Translations under genes and position numbers: made by a program
Shown: piece after piece, positions 24,871-35,104 of the stretch
Numbering within the stretch: position 1 is the first letter of the stretch
Layout of the letters: every line of letters begins with the position of its first letter
Source of the DNA: Algoriphagus iocasae
Lineage (GTDB): Bacteria; Bacteroidota; Bacteroidia; Cytophagales; Cyclobacteriaceae
NCBI RefSeq assembly: GCF_014206875.1
Contig: NZ_JACIJO010000005.1
Location: forward strand, 124,001-188,000
Length of the DNA stretch: 64,000 nucleotides
Direction: 5' to 3'
Notes under the pieces: model-generated
The model's input: the letters and a program-made list of their open reading frames with translations, nothing else
Told to the model about the DNA's origin: nothing
Database searches by the model: none

Positions 24871-25647
24871 TTAGATCAAATAGAATAAGGTGAATACAAA
24901 TACCCATACCAAGTCAACAAAGTGCCAGTACAGACCGATTTTTTCTACCATTTCGTAATGTCCTCTTCTGTCATAGATACCTACAGCAGCTTGGTAGAAG
25001 CAAAGGAATAATAAGAATACACCGATGGTCACGTGGAAACCGTGGAAACCTGTAATGAAGAAGAATAACTGCGCAAAAGAAGCAGGTCCATATTCATTTA
25101 CTGTTAGGTTTGCACCATGCACCACTTCAGATACTAGATTATTTAATGAATTAATGTAGGTAAGGGCACTTCCACCATCTGTACCGTGGATAAAGTGATT
25201 CCACTCCCAAGCTTGACATCCCAAGAAGGTAGCACCTCCCAAAATCGTCCACAACAACCACTTCACTACATCATTTCTATCATTTCTATGACCAGCTTCC
25301 ACTGCCAACACCATTGTCACAGAAGATGAGATCAAGATGAATGTCATAATCCCCACAAATACCAATGGAGCGTGTACTCCATGTACAAATGGGATGGCAT
25401 CAAATACCAATTCAGGTACTGGCCAGTATTCATTAGATCCTACAAAATCACCAGCAGGGCCGGCATAAGCTGGATAGCTCACTCTTATCGAAAGATAAGT
25501 AATCAGAAACGCAGCAAAAGTGAAAATGTCGGAGAGTAGGAAGAACCACATCATGAGTTTTCCATAGCTGGCTTTCAGAGGTTCGTTACCACCTCCCCAA
25601 ATGCCTCTTTTCGAGCTTACTCCAATAGCAGTAGAATGCGCAGACAT
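24871..25647 (-). CDS. Cytochrome c oxidase subunit III (longer copy)
   Basis: A 258-residue heme-copper oxidase subunit III with seven predicted helices. Family marks are KLMMWFFLLSDIFTFAAFL, a conserved WEW (QAWEWNHF), FFITGFHGFHVTIGV and the end YWHFVDLVWVFVFTLFYL. Subunit III guards oxygen entry and turnover stability. It is preceded by a second, shorter subunit III gene 27 bases upstream; such pairs are usual in this phylum. Confidence 0.93.
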   Translation of the reverse strand: MSAHSTAIGVSSKRGIWGGGNEPLKASYGKLMMWFFLLSDIFTFAAFLITYLSIRVSYPAYAGPAGDFVGSNEYWPVPELVFDAIPFVHGVHAPLVFVGIMTFILISSSVTMVLAVEAGHRNDRNDVVKWLLWTILGGATFLGCQAWEWNHFIHGTDGGSALTYINSLNNLVSEVVHGANLTVNEYGPASFAQLFFFITGFHGFHVTIGVFLLFLCFYQAAVGIYDRRGHYEMVEKIGLYWHFVDLVWVFVFTLFYLI

Positions 25648-25674
25648 AAATTATTGATTTGTACTATAGTTATT

Positions 25675-26256
25675 TTAATGATTCAAAAGCAAAAACATAA
25701 ACAGGTAAAGCCAAAGCCCACCCAGAAAATGCCAATAAGTTGTTGCCATTTCCATTCTGACCATTGACTTAGAATGAATTTGGTAACGGAAACTTGAAAT
25801 TAATACAATAATCAGAAATATCACACCACTGATTAAGTGAAGGGCATGAAGACCGGTGAAAACATAAAGAAATGATCCCGATGGATTCCCAACAAAGAAA
25901 ACTTCCTCATCCACCAATGCTACCCAAGAATACCATTGACCAATTAGAAAAGCGATTCCAAGAACCACCGCTCCAATCAAACCTATTTTCAATCCTCCAA
26001 TATTATCCTTCTTCGCAGAATAATATCCATACTGAAGGAATACACTACTCAAAACTACAATTCCTGAGGTTACCCAGAATATTTGAGGCAGATCATATTC
26101 TAACCAATTTCCTTCTGATTGTCTTACAATATAAGCAGATGTCATCGCTGCGAAAATCATCACGACGGTTACCATAAATAACCAAAGCGCGAATTTCTTT
26201 GGATGCATAGAAATCGGCTGCTCGACTAAATCAACATACTTTAGTTCCTGTTCCAT
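25675..26256 (-). CDS. Cytochrome c oxidase subunit III-like protein (shorter copy)
   Basis: A 193-residue subunit III relative with five helices. It keeps KFALWLFMVTVVMIFAAMTSAYIVR, FLYVFTGLHALHLISGVIF and YWHFLGGLWLYLFMFLLL, but lacks the first two helices of the longer form. It lies two bases downstream of ctaB. With the following 258-residue copy it probably contributes two subunit III-type chains to one oxidase. Confidence 0.9.
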   Translation of the reverse strand: MEQELKYVDLVEQPISMHPKKFALWLFMVTVVMIFAAMTSAYIVRQSEGNWLEYDLPQIFWVTSGIVVLSSVFLQYGYYSAKKDNIGGLKIGLIGAVVLGIAFLIGQWYSWVALVDEEVFFVGNPSGSFLYVFTGLHALHLISGVIFLIIVLISSFRYQIHSKSMVRMEMATTYWHFLGGLWLYLFMFLLLNH

Positions 26257-26258
26257 TA

Positions 26259-27164
26259 TTATGGCATTTTATCTAGTAAGTATGCAATCTGAACAATCGG
26301 TAGGTACAAGAAAGAACCGAACATGATTTTCAAAGCTGATTTTCTTGAACAATCTCTCATCAAAGAAAAAGTCTGAGCTAAGAACAATACACCGCAAACT
26401 GTCGCTACAATTCCTGAATTCATACCAGTCAAACCAAAGTAACTTGGAAGTAAACCTAGCGGTAATAAAAACAGGGTATAGATCATAATTTGAATAGCGG
26501 TATTCAGATCTTGACCCCCACCACTAGGTAGCAGTTTAAAACCTGCCTTCTTATAATCTTCATCACTTACCCATGCAATTGCCCAAAAATGAGGGAACTG
26601 CCAGATAAATTGAATTCCGAAGATGATTAAAGCTTCGTATGAAATACTACCTGTTGCAGCTGTCCAACCTAACAAAGGAGGCATTGCACCAGGAATAGCT
26701 CCAACAAAAACTGCAATTGGCCCTACTCTTTTCAGCGGGGTATAAGCAAATACATAAAGTACCATACTTAAAACACCAAGCCAAGTCGTCAATGGATTAG
26801 TAAATATCCAAAGTAGGCTGATGCCTAAAAAGGCAACAATAAAGGTAAACCAATAAGCTTCTGTAAGAGAGATAATCTGTAAAGGAAGAGGACGTTTCTC
26901 CGTTCTCTTCATTAATTTATCCAAATCACGCTCCATGATTTCATTGGCAGCACCAGAAGCGCCACTGATTAGAAATCCTCCCAAAGCCAATCCTAAGAAA
27001 CTGGACCAGCCAAAGGAACTTCCTGAATCTCCAAGGATAAATCCAAATACAGCAGAAAAGGTCACCAAAGCAGACAATCTGAATTTTAACAATTCATAAT
27101 ATGCCTTAACTCTCGTGATAACCAAATGATATATACTTTGGTCAGTTACTCCAACTGTCCTCAT
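26259..27164 (-). CDS. ctaB: Protoheme IX farnesyltransferase (heme O synthase)
   Basis: A 301-residue UbiA-superfamily prenyltransferase that adds a farnesyl chain to heme B, giving heme O for the oxidase. The first Asp-rich motif appears in NEIMERDLDKLMKRTEKRPLP, and the second in WVSDEDYKKAGFKLLPS. About nine helices are visible. The ATG at 27164 is preferred over a TTG at 27170: it lies two bases after the ctaA stop and begins MRTVGV. Confidence 0.95.
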   Translation of the reverse strand: MRTVGVTDQSIYHLVITRVKAYYELLKFRLSALVTFSAVFGFILGDSGSSFGWSSFLGLALGGFLISGASGAANEIMERDLDKLMKRTEKRPLPLQIISLTEAYWFTFIVAFLGISLLWIFTNPLTTWLGVLSMVLYVFAYTPLKRVGPIAVFVGAIPGAMPPLLGWTAATGSISYEALIIFGIQFIWQFPHFWAIAWVSDEDYKKAGFKLLPSGGGQDLNTAIQIMIYTLFLLPLGLLPSYFGLTGMNSGIVATVCGVLFLAQTFSLMRDCSRKSALKIMFGSFLYLPIVQIAYLLDKMP

Positions 27165-27166
27165 TA

Positions 27167-28243
27167 TCAATTTATTTTTAATCGATACTGTTTGTGCTCT
27201 CGCAACTGTAGGATCAATAAATATTGAACTCCTACTATTAATGTCCCCAACAGCAAGTGTAGAGGTTGAAGAAATGCAGGAATTGCAAAATATGCCATCC
27301 CGATTCCCGTGGCAATCTCAAGGATTACCAAAATCATCAAAAGCTGAGACCATAATGTGATGCTGGATTTTCTAAGAACATACTTAAATGCCCAAAAGAA
27401 ATACAACAAATGAACTCCCAACAAGATGAGTGAGAAAGATCTATGAATGAAAAAGGGCAATCCCAATTGTTCGATCCATGTTCCTCTCATCATATTTCCA
27501 AGCGAAGCCGAAATTTGATCAATTTCCTCCCTTACTTGAGTTCCCAAAATCACTTGAACAAGCATAAGAATCAAAGCAGAAATTAAAATCCATTCGATTT
27601 TCGAAGGAACATCCATTTCTACTCCCTTTCCAGTTTGCAAATTACCTGCTCTATGATATAAATAAATCAAAAGCATTACCTGAAGGATTGCAAGCATCAT
27701 ATGAAAGGTGATCATCCAATGCAGAAGATTGGTCGAAACTACCAAAGAACCGATCCAACCTTGGAATAAAACCAAGACAAGAGCGGCTACTGAAAGTATT
27801 GGAATCCATTTATCTTGTTTCCAGAGAGGAAATGATTTCCAAACGGTCAAAATGATAAAGAATCCGATCAATACTCCAATCAGACGGTTGATATATTCAA
27901 TCCAGGTTTTTACAGGATTAAATTCCTGTTCAATAAGGATTGATTTATCATTTGCTATCTGATTTGCAGTTTCAGAAAATCCAAGCTTTTCAAGGGTAGC
28001 CACAAACCTTTCGTTTTTGGCAATTCTTTTTTGAAGGTATATGTCTTGGTAATTAGCGGGTAACTGATCCACGTTTGTAGGTGGAATTACGCTCCCAAAA
28101 CATTTAGGCCAATCCGGGCATCCCATGCCAGAACCTGTAGTCCTGACAATTCCTCCGACAAGGATCAGAAAATAAACAGCTATCACAGTTAGAAAACTAA
28201 TCCTGCGAAAGCTGTTTACTTGTTTTTTAGTGTTTGGACTCAT
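27167..28243 (-). CDS. ctaA: Heme A synthase (COX15/CtaA)
   Basis: A 358-residue membrane enzyme that oxidises the methyl group of heme O to the formyl group of heme A. The signature VGGIVRTTGSGMGCPDWPKCFG is split here as VRTTGSGMGCPDWP with the cysteine pair C-x6-C; EYINRLIGVLIG, THFHMM-like WMITFHMMLAI and FIHRSFSLILLGVH hold the heme-binding histidines. Eight helices are predicted. Its start overlaps the end of the subunit I gene by 17 bases. Confidence 0.94.
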   Translation of the reverse strand: MSPNTKKQVNSFRRISFLTVIAVYFLILVGGIVRTTGSGMGCPDWPKCFGSVIPPTNVDQLPANYQDIYLQKRIAKNERFVATLEKLGFSETANQIANDKSILIEQEFNPVKTWIEYINRLIGVLIGFFIILTVWKSFPLWKQDKWIPILSVAALVLVLFQGWIGSLVVSTNLLHWMITFHMMLAILQVMLLIYLYHRAGNLQTGKGVEMDVPSKIEWILISALILMLVQVILGTQVREEIDQISASLGNMMRGTWIEQLGLPFFIHRSFSLILLGVHLLYFFWAFKYVLRKSSITLWSQLLMILVILEIATGIGMAYFAIPAFLQPLHLLLGTLIVGVQYLLILQLREHKQYRLKIN

Positions 28244-30113
28244 TTGCCACCAAAACCTCTTCCTCTTCCTTCATGATCTCCATTTCCAGTTTTACCTGCT
28301 CTTGCTCATGTGGCAAGTTAGATTCTGGAGTCGCAGAAAGCGGCACAGTTTGAGGGATGAAATCTTCTTCCGCTCCAGGCTTAGAATAATCATAAGGCCA
28401 CCTGTAAACTGTAGGAATTTCTCCAGGCCAGTTTCCGTGACCAGGATGAAGTGGTGTAGTCCACTCCAAAGTATTTGATCTCCATGGGTTCAAGGTTGCT
28501 TTTCTACCTCTATACATGCTGTAGAAGAAGTTGAACAAGAAGATGAACTGAGCAGCGAAAGTGATGATTGCAGCAGCAGAAACAAACATGTTCAAATCAG
28601 TGTACATGTTGGCAAACTCGAAGTTAGTCCAAGAATAATATCTTCTTGGGAAACCAGCGATTCCAATGTAGTGCATTGGGAAGAATACCATGTAAACACC
28701 TACGAATGTCAACCAGAAGTGGATATAACCCAATTTCTCGTCCATCATTCTTCCAAACATCTTAGGGAACCAGTGGTAAACCCCTGCCAATAGGCCAAAG
28801 AAGGAAGCAGAACCCATTACCAAGTGGAAGTGAGCGACTACGAAATAAGTATCGTGTAATTGAATATCAATAGCAGAGTTTCCTAAGAAAATACCCGTCA
28901 AACCACCGGAGATAAAGAAAGAAACCAAACCAATTGAGAACAACATCGCAGGAGTGAATATCAAGTTACCTCTCCATAGAGTTGTTAAGTAGTTAAATAC
29001 TTTTACTGCAGAAGGAACAGCAATGATCAATGTCAAGAACATGAAGATAGAACCTAAGAAAGGATTCATCCCTGACACGAACATATGGTGTGCCCATACG
29101 ATGAACGATAGAATGGTAATACCAAGCATCGAAATAATCATCGCTTTATAACCAAAGATTGGTTTTCTAGAGTTTGTTGCGATTACTTCAGATGTAATAC
29201 CTAGAGCTGGCAACAATACGATGTAAACTTCAGGGTGACCTAGGAACCAGAATAAGTGCTGGTAAAGTACTGGGCTACCACCAGTGTTTGGAAGAGCTTC
29301 ACCATTGATATAGATATCAGATAGGTAGAAAGATGTACCAAAACTTCTATCGAAAATCAAAAGAAGAGCTGCAGCAACCAATACTGGGAAGGAAAGCAAA
29401 CCAATAACCGCTGTTAAGAAGAAAGCCCAGATAGTCAAAGGAAGTCTTGAGAAAGACATACCTTTTGTTCTTAGGTTAATAACAGTAGTAATATAGTTGA
29501 TACCACCTAGTAGAGAAGAAGCAATAAACAAGGTCATCGCAACTAACCACAAAGTCATACCCAAACCTGAACCAGGAATAGCTTGTTCCAAAGCAGACAA
29601 AGGTGGATAAACAACCCATCCACCACCTGCAGGACCTGTAGGGATAAATAATGAAATAAACATAACCACACCGGAAGCAAAGAAGAACCAGTATGAAAGC
29701 ATGTTCATAAATCCAGAAGCCATATCTCTAGCTCCAATTTGCAATGGAATCAAGAAATTGGAGAATGTACCACTCAAACCTGCAGTCAATACAAAAAATA
29801 CCATGATAGTACCATGCATTGTTACAAGAGCCAAATAGAATGTAGGGTCTAATTTACCAGCTTCATCAAGCCAACCTCCTAAAAGAGGGCGAAGAAACTC
29901 AAGACTCATGTCTGGGAAACCAAGTTGTAATCTAAACAAGATAGAAAGGAAACCTCCGATCAATGCCCAGAAAATACCTGTTACCAAGAACTGCTTACCG
30001 ATCATTTTGTGATCAGTAGTGAATATATATTTTGTTACAAAATTATCATGATGCTCATGATCGTGATGATCATCGTGAGCTGTTTCATGACTTGCGACAG
30101 ATGCTGTTGACAT
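28227..30113 (-). CDS. ctaD: Cytochrome c oxidase subunit I
   Basis: The 628-residue catalytic subunit of an aa3-type oxidase. Metal ligands read directly: H100 and H430 for heme a, H428 for heme a3, and H293, H342 and H343 for CuB, with Y297 in the HPEVY motif giving the His-Tyr crosslink. E295 in the same motif marks a D-channel (type A1) enzyme. Twelve helices are followed by a soluble tail. The N-terminus is unusually rich in histidine and aspartate (residues 9-22). It follows subunit II by 32 bases. Confidence 0.97.
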   Translation of the reverse strand: MSTASVASHETAHDDHHDHEHHDNFVTKYIFTTDHKMIGKQFLVTGIFWALIGGFLSILFRLQLGFPDMSLEFLRPLLGGWLDEAGKLDPTFYLALVTMHGTIMVFFVLTAGLSGTFSNFLIPLQIGARDMASGFMNMLSYWFFFASGVVMFISLFIPTGPAGGGWVVYPPLSALEQAIPGSGLGMTLWLVAMTLFIASSLLGGINYITTVINLRTKGMSFSRLPLTIWAFFLTAVIGLLSFPVLVAAALLLIFDRSFGTSFYLSDIYINGEALPNTGGSPVLYQHLFWFLGHPEVYIVLLPALGITSEVIATNSRKPIFGYKAMIISMLGITILSFIVWAHHMFVSGMNPFLGSIFMFLTLIIAVPSAVKVFNYLTTLWRGNLIFTPAMLFSIGLVSFFISGGLTGIFLGNSAIDIQLHDTYFVVAHFHLVMGSASFFGLLAGVYHWFPKMFGRMMDEKLGYIHFWLTFVGVYMVFFPMHYIGIAGFPRRYYSWTNFEFANMYTDLNMFVSAAAIITFAAQFIFLFNFFYSMYRGRKATLNPWRSNTLEWTTPLHPGHGNWPGEIPTVYRWPYDYSKPGAEEDFIPQTVPLSATPESNLPHEQEQVKLEMEIMKEEEEVLVANESKH

Positions 30114-30145
30114 AATCTCTAATTTTGTTAATTACCTTCGCTAAA

Positions 30146-31162
30146 TTAATTTTCTGCAAGTTCCTTTGCCTCAGCAGGAATTCCTTCTGCTAGAGAAGGG
30201 TTCATCTGAATAAAAGATCTCTGTTCTGCAAACCATTTCTGGTACTCTTCCGGCTCTACTACTTGTATAATTTTTCTCATAGAGAAATGTCCTCTTCCAC
30301 AAATCTCTGTACAAGCAATCTCATACTCAAATTCAGGATTTCCGGTTTCTTCACGCATTTCTGCAGTTGTCTTAGTAGGAACAAACCAAAATCTGGTAGG
30401 CATACCTGGCACTGCATCCATTTTCAATCTCATGTGTGGAGCAAATACAGAATGCAATACATCTCTCGCTCTGATTTTAAATAAAACAGGCTCTCCTTTA
30501 GGAATTACAACTACCGGAGAAGGGAAATCATCCATTGCATTCTTATCGGTGAAATCAACACCATGAGCATTGGTAGCAGAGGTAAGTCTGTAGTCATAAT
30601 CTCCCAAGACATTGTCTTTTCCTGGATATCTAATATCCCATTGGAACTGAGAACCCATGATTTCTACTACGTGAGCATTTTCCGGAGCAGGAGCAGTAAT
30701 ATCTGACCATGCCATCCAACCCGTAATAACCAATCCAGCCAAAACTACACCTGGTACCAAAGTCCAGATAATTTCAAGCTTGTTGTTATCAGGATAGAAA
30801 GTCGCTTTGCGATCTTCTTTGTATTGGTATTTGTAAGGGAAAATAAATAGCAATACGTGTGTAATCAAGAATACTACGCCAGTCACTGCCATGGTAACCC
30901 AGAACAGGCCATCTGTCACTACACCATGCTCGGAAGCAACAGGTAGTTCGTAGTTATCAAATTCTTTAATCGAATACCAAAACATTAAAAATCCAGTACC
31001 CAATAAGAACAGAACAAATAAAATTGCATTCACCTTATTACTTCCTGTTGCGATCTTTTTATTTGACCCTTTTACAACAGAAACCAAAGATTGAATTCTA
31101 TAAACCATCCAAATTATGGATAGTAACAAAAGAACTCCTACTGCGATAAGAAATCCGTACAT
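30146..31162 (-). CDS. ctaC: Cytochrome c oxidase subunit II
   Basis: The 338-residue electron-entry subunit. Helices lie at the N-terminus (about 3-20), 46-63, 87-108 and 132-152, followed by a cupredoxin domain. The CuA ligands are complete: H237, C284, E286, C288, H292 and M295 (CTEICGRGHFSM). No CxxCH heme motif follows, so this is an aa3, not a caa3, enzyme and must receive electrons from the Act complex or a soluble carrier. An additional N-terminal helix compared with mitochondrial subunit II is visible. Confidence 0.96.
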   Translation of the reverse strand: MYGFLIAVGVLLLLSIIWMVYRIQSLVSVVKGSNKKIATGSNKVNAILFVLFLLGTGFLMFWYSIKEFDNYELPVASEHGVVTDGLFWVTMAVTGVVFLITHVLLFIFPYKYQYKEDRKATFYPDNNKLEIIWTLVPGVVLAGLVITGWMAWSDITAPAPENAHVVEIMGSQFQWDIRYPGKDNVLGDYDYRLTSATNAHGVDFTDKNAMDDFPSPVVVIPKGEPVLFKIRARDVLHSVFAPHMRLKMDAVPGMPTRFWFVPTKTTAEMREETGNPEFEYEIACTEICGRGHFSMRKIIQVVEPEEYQKWFAEQRSFIQMNPSLAEGIPAEAKELAEN

Positions 31163-31185
31163 AGCTTAATTTTTTCGGCTAATAA

Positions 31186-32478
31186 TTAAATGTGATGATG
31201 ATAGCTTTCTTCTAGCATTGGGTGATTTTTAGGAATCAAATTCCCTTTAGCTAATCCGCCCAAAACTACCAAAGTAACTGCTGATCCATAAACTAGGAAC
31301 ATTCCTATTTCCATAAATCCAATTCCTCCATTGTGACCTAAAGTACCTGGCTGAACCATCAAGAAGAAATCTACCCAGTGACCAGCGATGATCAAAGTAC
31401 AAACTAACTTCAGGAAGATGCCGTGTCTTTTTGCATCTCTAGTCATCAAGATCAAGAATGGCAAGAAGAAATTCATTGCTAGGTTCACAAAGATATATGG
31501 ACCATAAACATCACTTGAAAGTCTCTCTATGAAATACACGGATTCTTCAGGAATGTTTGCGTAATAGATCAAAAGAAACTGAGAAAACCATAAATAAGTC
31601 CAGAAAATGGTAAAACCGAATACGAATTTACCCAAATCATGCACGTGGTTTTCATTCACCATCTCTAGGTAACCTCTGCTCTTAAGGAAAATCACCAACA
31701 AAGTGATAGCCGAAAGTCCAGAAACAAACCAAGAAGAGAATACATACCATCCAAACAAGGTTGAGAACCAGTGAGTGTCGATAGACATCACCCAATCCCA
31801 AGCACTGATAGAAGAGGATACTGCAAAAAAGATAATGAAATAAGCAGACCAGCTTCTCATTTTAAACCAATGAGAGGTTCCTCCCAATTGATCTTCTTGT
31901 GCTGAAATCTTTTTGAATTTATTAAAGAAGAAAACCCAGAAACCAAAGAATAAAACCATTCTTAAGATATAGAAAGCAGGGAAAGATCCTTTAGCCATTG
32001 GCCAGTAGAAGAATGCCCCTTTTCCATCGATGATTTTATCGTATTCCGGAGAGTTAGTATCAAATAAATAAGCGTGAGTCCAGTGAAACAAATCATGATT
32101 TGCAACGAAGAAAGTCACAATCATCAAAATTCCTGCATATGGCAACCAGTTACCAAATGAAAGCATCACTCTAGAAATCGGAGCGGACCATCCAGCCTGA
32201 GCAGCATATTGTACTGCAAAGAAGAATACTCCAATAATTGCTATACCCGTGAAATAAACATTGTTGATCCAAAGATTAGCATAAAGACGCTCGTACCAAT
32301 GGAATGCGTGTCCTCCTGCTTCCGCAGCTTCTTCGTGGTGACCACCAAAAATTGCCATCAGGATACCGATGACTAACAATGCTGCACCAATGATCAATAC
32401 CGTAAAGACCGACTTCTTAGTGGCTGCGGTAAAATCAAATTTTTGATCCAAATTATAATGCTGTACGTCGTGAGCCAT
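31186..32478 (-). CDS. actF: Alternative complex III subunit ActF
   Basis: A 430-residue membrane subunit of the quinol:cytochrome c oxidoreductase, with about ten helices. It is the NrfD-like second quinone-module subunit; the pattern WAHAYLFD-like (FHWTHAYLFDTNSPEYD), SAYFIIFFAVSSSISAWDWVMSID and FWTYLWFSQFLLIYYANIPEE is characteristic. It lies 23 bases before the oxidase subunit II gene, consistent with a supercomplex of the two enzymes as shown in Flavobacterium johnsoniae. Confidence 0.93.
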   Translation of the reverse strand: MAHDVQHYNLDQKFDFTAATKKSVFTVLIIGAALLVIGILMAIFGGHHEEAAEAGGHAFHWYERLYANLWINNVYFTGIAIIGVFFFAVQYAAQAGWSAPISRVMLSFGNWLPYAGILMIVTFFVANHDLFHWTHAYLFDTNSPEYDKIIDGKGAFFYWPMAKGSFPAFYILRMVLFFGFWVFFFNKFKKISAQEDQLGGTSHWFKMRSWSAYFIIFFAVSSSISAWDWVMSIDTHWFSTLFGWYVFSSWFVSGLSAITLLVIFLKSRGYLEMVNENHVHDLGKFVFGFTIFWTYLWFSQFLLIYYANIPEESVYFIERLSSDVYGPYIFVNLAMNFFLPFLILMTRDAKRHGIFLKLVCTLIIAGHWVDFFLMVQPGTLGHNGGIGFMEIGMFLVYGSAVTLVVLGGLAKGNLIPKNHPMLEESYHHHI

Positions 32479-32480
32479 AA

Positions 32481-33176
32481 TTAATTTGCTGGAGTTTCTA
32501 CTAATGATTCTTGGCCTGCCTCAGCAACAACTGCATTATCAGCATTTTGGCCTCCTTGAAGCTTTTGTTTCACATAGTGAACAATCTTCCATCTATTTTC
32601 TGGAGTAATCTGAGAACCGTGAGCTCCCATTCTACCTTTACCTTTAGTGATCACGTGGAAGATGTGTCCTTCGGATAAACCGACATAAGCTCCACCTTTC
32701 AAGTTTGCTACACCACCGATAATATTTCCAACTGGACCATCACCTTCACCACCTTGACCGTGGCAAGGAGTACAATAAAGTCCAAATAATCTTTGTCCTT
32801 CTACCAACACCTCATCATCCAACTTGATAGGATTCTTCACATTTGCACTGGCAATGTCAATTTCAAAAGCCTTATATCTATAAGGAAGGTAACCTTCTTT
32901 ATTTCTAGGAACAGTTCCTTCAACAGGCTCTCTCATATTCATACCATGTGGGTTATAAATATTACTGTTAAAGAATTCACCTTTTCCATCTTCTCTGGTA
33001 GACAACCATTCACCTCTAGTCTCATCTTTGATCTGAGTCAATGGCTCGTATGCTACAGAGTGATACATCTGTGGGGCGTATTCCAATCCCTGATTATCAC
33101 CGCCAGCTTTACAAGCCACCAATGATATACCAGCAACAGCAATCCCCAATAAACCTAATGTCTTAGCAATCTTCAT
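32481..33176 (-). CDS. actE: Alternative complex III monoheme cytochrome c, ActE
   Basis: A 231-residue lipoprotein cytochrome. The ATG at 33176 gives a clean lipoprotein signal with lipobox LVAC and C22; a TTG frame to 33197 would add seven residues. One CxxCH site (CTPCH) and a distal methionine candidate (GRMGAHG region) are visible. It accepts electrons from the pentaheme chain and probably hands them to the oxidase. It lies between actD and actF with tight spacing. Confidence 0.93.
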   Translation of the reverse strand: MKIAKTLGLLGIAVAGISLVACKAGGDNQGLEYAPQMYHSVAYEPLTQIKDETRGEWLSTREDGKGEFFNSNIYNPHGMNMREPVEGTVPRNKEGYLPYRYKAFEIDIASANVKNPIKLDDEVLVEGQRLFGLYCTPCHGQGGEGDGPVGNIIGGVANLKGGAYVGLSEGHIFHVITKGKGRMGAHGSQITPENRWKIVHYVKQKLQGGQNADNAVVAEAGQESLVETPAN

Positions 33177-33189
33177 TTTTCCAGAATTA

Positions 33190-33720
33190 CTATTCAAAAC
33201 TTTTATTATTCACCTCTGTAGCACCGGAAGATTTAAGGATCTCCTGAATTTTAGCTACTTCCATACTCGTATTATTCGCAATATCAATTGCCATGATATG
33301 CTTATCATCCGTACTTCTCAAATCAAAGATTCTAGGCTGAGCCCAAGGCTTCAAATTAGAGCTGATCATAAATACACCCACCATACCGAATGCCGCCAAT
33401 AATACAGTCAATTCGAATGTTACAGGGATAAAATCAGGAATAGCAGCATGATCTTTACCACCAATGATCATCGGCCAGTCAAATCGCATCATGTACAATT
33501 GCATGGTCAAAGCCAAGGTAGTTCCTAACATTCCGAAAAGGAATGCCGCAATAGGAAGACGGCTTCTTTTGTATCCAAGTACATCTTCCAATCCATGAAC
33601 TGGATAAGGAGTATATACTTCATGAATTTTGACACCGCTAGTTCTTACTTCAGAAACAGCATGGAGCAATACGTCTTCATCGTCGTAAACTCCCAAAATA
33701 AAATTCTTATCTCTTTCCAT
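33190..33720 (-). CDS. actD: Alternative complex III subunit ActD (DUF3341)
   Basis: A 176-residue subunit with a soluble N-terminal domain (FILGVYDDEDVLLHAVSEVRTSGVKIHEVYTPYP) and two helices (about 58-78 and 101-121). The DUF3341 signature VYTPYPVHGLEDVLG is intact. It helps anchor ActB on the membrane part. The start is ATG at 33720, two bases after the actC stop. Confidence 0.93.
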   Translation of the reverse strand: MERDKNFILGVYDDEDVLLHAVSEVRTSGVKIHEVYTPYPVHGLEDVLGYKRSRLPIAAFLFGMLGTTLALTMQLYMMRFDWPMIIGGKDHAAIPDFIPVTFELTVLLAAFGMVGVFMISSNLKPWAQPRIFDLRSTDDKHIMAIDIANNTSMEVAKIQEILKSSGATEVNNKSFE

Positions 33721-33722
33721 GA

Positions 33723-35087
33723 TTATTTACGAACTTTTTCAGATGTAGACTTCAATACTGATTTTACTTCAGCCATGTTGATTACCGGGAAGAATTTGGC
33801 AAACAAGAAGAATAAAGTAAAGAACAATCCGAATGTGAATAAGTAAACTCCAACGTCTGTAATAGATGGGTAGAACATAGCCCAAGAAGAAGGAAGGTAA
33901 TCTCTGTGAAGAGAGGTCACGATAATTACGAAACGCTCAAACCACATACCGATGTTTACTACAATAGACAAAGCGAAAGTCGCAATGATGGATGTTCTGA
34001 TTTTCTTCACCCAGAATAACTGAGGAGAGATAACGTTACAAGTCATCATGGACCAATATGCCCACCAGTAAGGTCCAGTTGCACGGTTAATAAATGCATA
34101 CTGTTCAGCTTCTACTCCAGAATACCAAGCGATAAAGAATTCTGTGATATAAGCGATACCTACAATAGAACCTGTAATAATGATTACGATGTTCATCAAC
34201 TCAATGTGAGTCATCGTGATGTAATCTTCCAGTTTAAATACTTTTCTGGTGATAATCATCAAGGTCAATACCATTGCAAAACCTGAGAAGATCGCACCAG
34301 CCACAAAGTATGGAGGGAAGATCGTGGTATGCCATCCTGGTATTACTGAAGTTGCAAAGTCAAAGGATACAATCGTGTGTACTGAAAGTACCAAAGGAGT
34401 AGCCAAACCTGCAAGAATCAAAGAAACTGATTCATATCTCATCCAAGTTTTGGCAGCGCCATCCCAACCAAAGGAAAGTGCTCCGTAAATAACCTTTCTC
34501 AAACCTGTTGCTCTGTCTCGGATTGTGGCAAAGTCTGGAATCAAACCGATGTACCAGAACACCAAAGAAACTGAGAAATAAGTAGAGATCGCAAATACGT
34601 CCCAAAGAAGTGGAGAGTTAAAGTTTACCCAAAGCGAACCAAATGTGTTTGGAAGCGGAAGTGCCCAATAAGCTCCTAACCATGGTCTACCCATGTGAAG
34701 CACTGGGAACATCGCAGCACAAATAACCGCAAAAATTGTCATCGCTTCAGCTGCTCTATTGATAGAAGTTCTCCACTTCTGTCTGAAAAGTAGCAATACT
34801 GCTGAAATCAATGTACCTGCGTGACCGATACCAACCCACCAAACGAAGTTGGTGATATCCCAAGCCCAACCTACTGTCTTGTTCAATCCCCACATCCCGA
34901 TGCCTTCCCAAACGGTGGCTGTCACTGCAATTAATCCTATAGCCAAAGTACCAGCGGCTGTTAAGAAGGCAAGAAACCAAAGCAATGTTGGCTTTCCTTC
35001 TACCTGACGGGACACATCATGTGTCACATCATGGTAGGTTTTACCTCCGGTAACTAACGGCTCACGTACGGATGAAGTAACCTGCAT
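33723..35087 (-). CDS. actC: Alternative complex III subunit ActC (NrfD/PsrC family)
   Basis: A 454-residue membrane subunit with about ten helices in two four-helix bundles. The PsrC/NrfD family binds menaquinol near the periplasmic side and passes electrons to the iron-sulfur subunit ActB. Marks include [41 protein letters not shown] and [17 protein letters not shown]. It follows actB by 17 bases. Confidence 0.94.
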   Translation of the reverse strand: MQVTSSVREPLVTGGKTYHDVTHDVSRQVEGKPTLLWFLAFLTAAGTLAIGLIAVTATVWEGIGMWGLNKTVGWAWDITNFVWWVGIGHAGTLISAVLLLFRQKWRTSINRAAEAMTIFAVICAAMFPVLHMGRPWLGAYWALPLPNTFGSLWVNFNSPLLWDVFAISTYFSVSLVFWYIGLIPDFATIRDRATGLRKVIYGALSFGWDGAAKTWMRYESVSLILAGLATPLVLSVHTIVSFDFATSVIPGWHTTIFPPYFVAGAIFSGFAMVLTLMIITRKVFKLEDYITMTHIELMNIVIIITGSIVGIAYITEFFIAWYSGVEAEQYAFINRATGPYWWAYWSMMTCNVISPQLFWVKKIRTSIIATFALSIVVNIGMWFERFVIIVTSLHRDYLPSSWAMFYPSITDVGVYLFTFGLFFTLFFLFAKFFPVINMAEVKSVLKSTSEKVRK

Positions 35088-35104
35088 AGTTTATAAAATT
35101 ATGA

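Noticed and set aside
24871-26256. Two subunit III genes as a split or duplicated gene
   Set aside because: Each has complete ends and its own conserved motifs. Paired subunit III genes are usual in this phylum.
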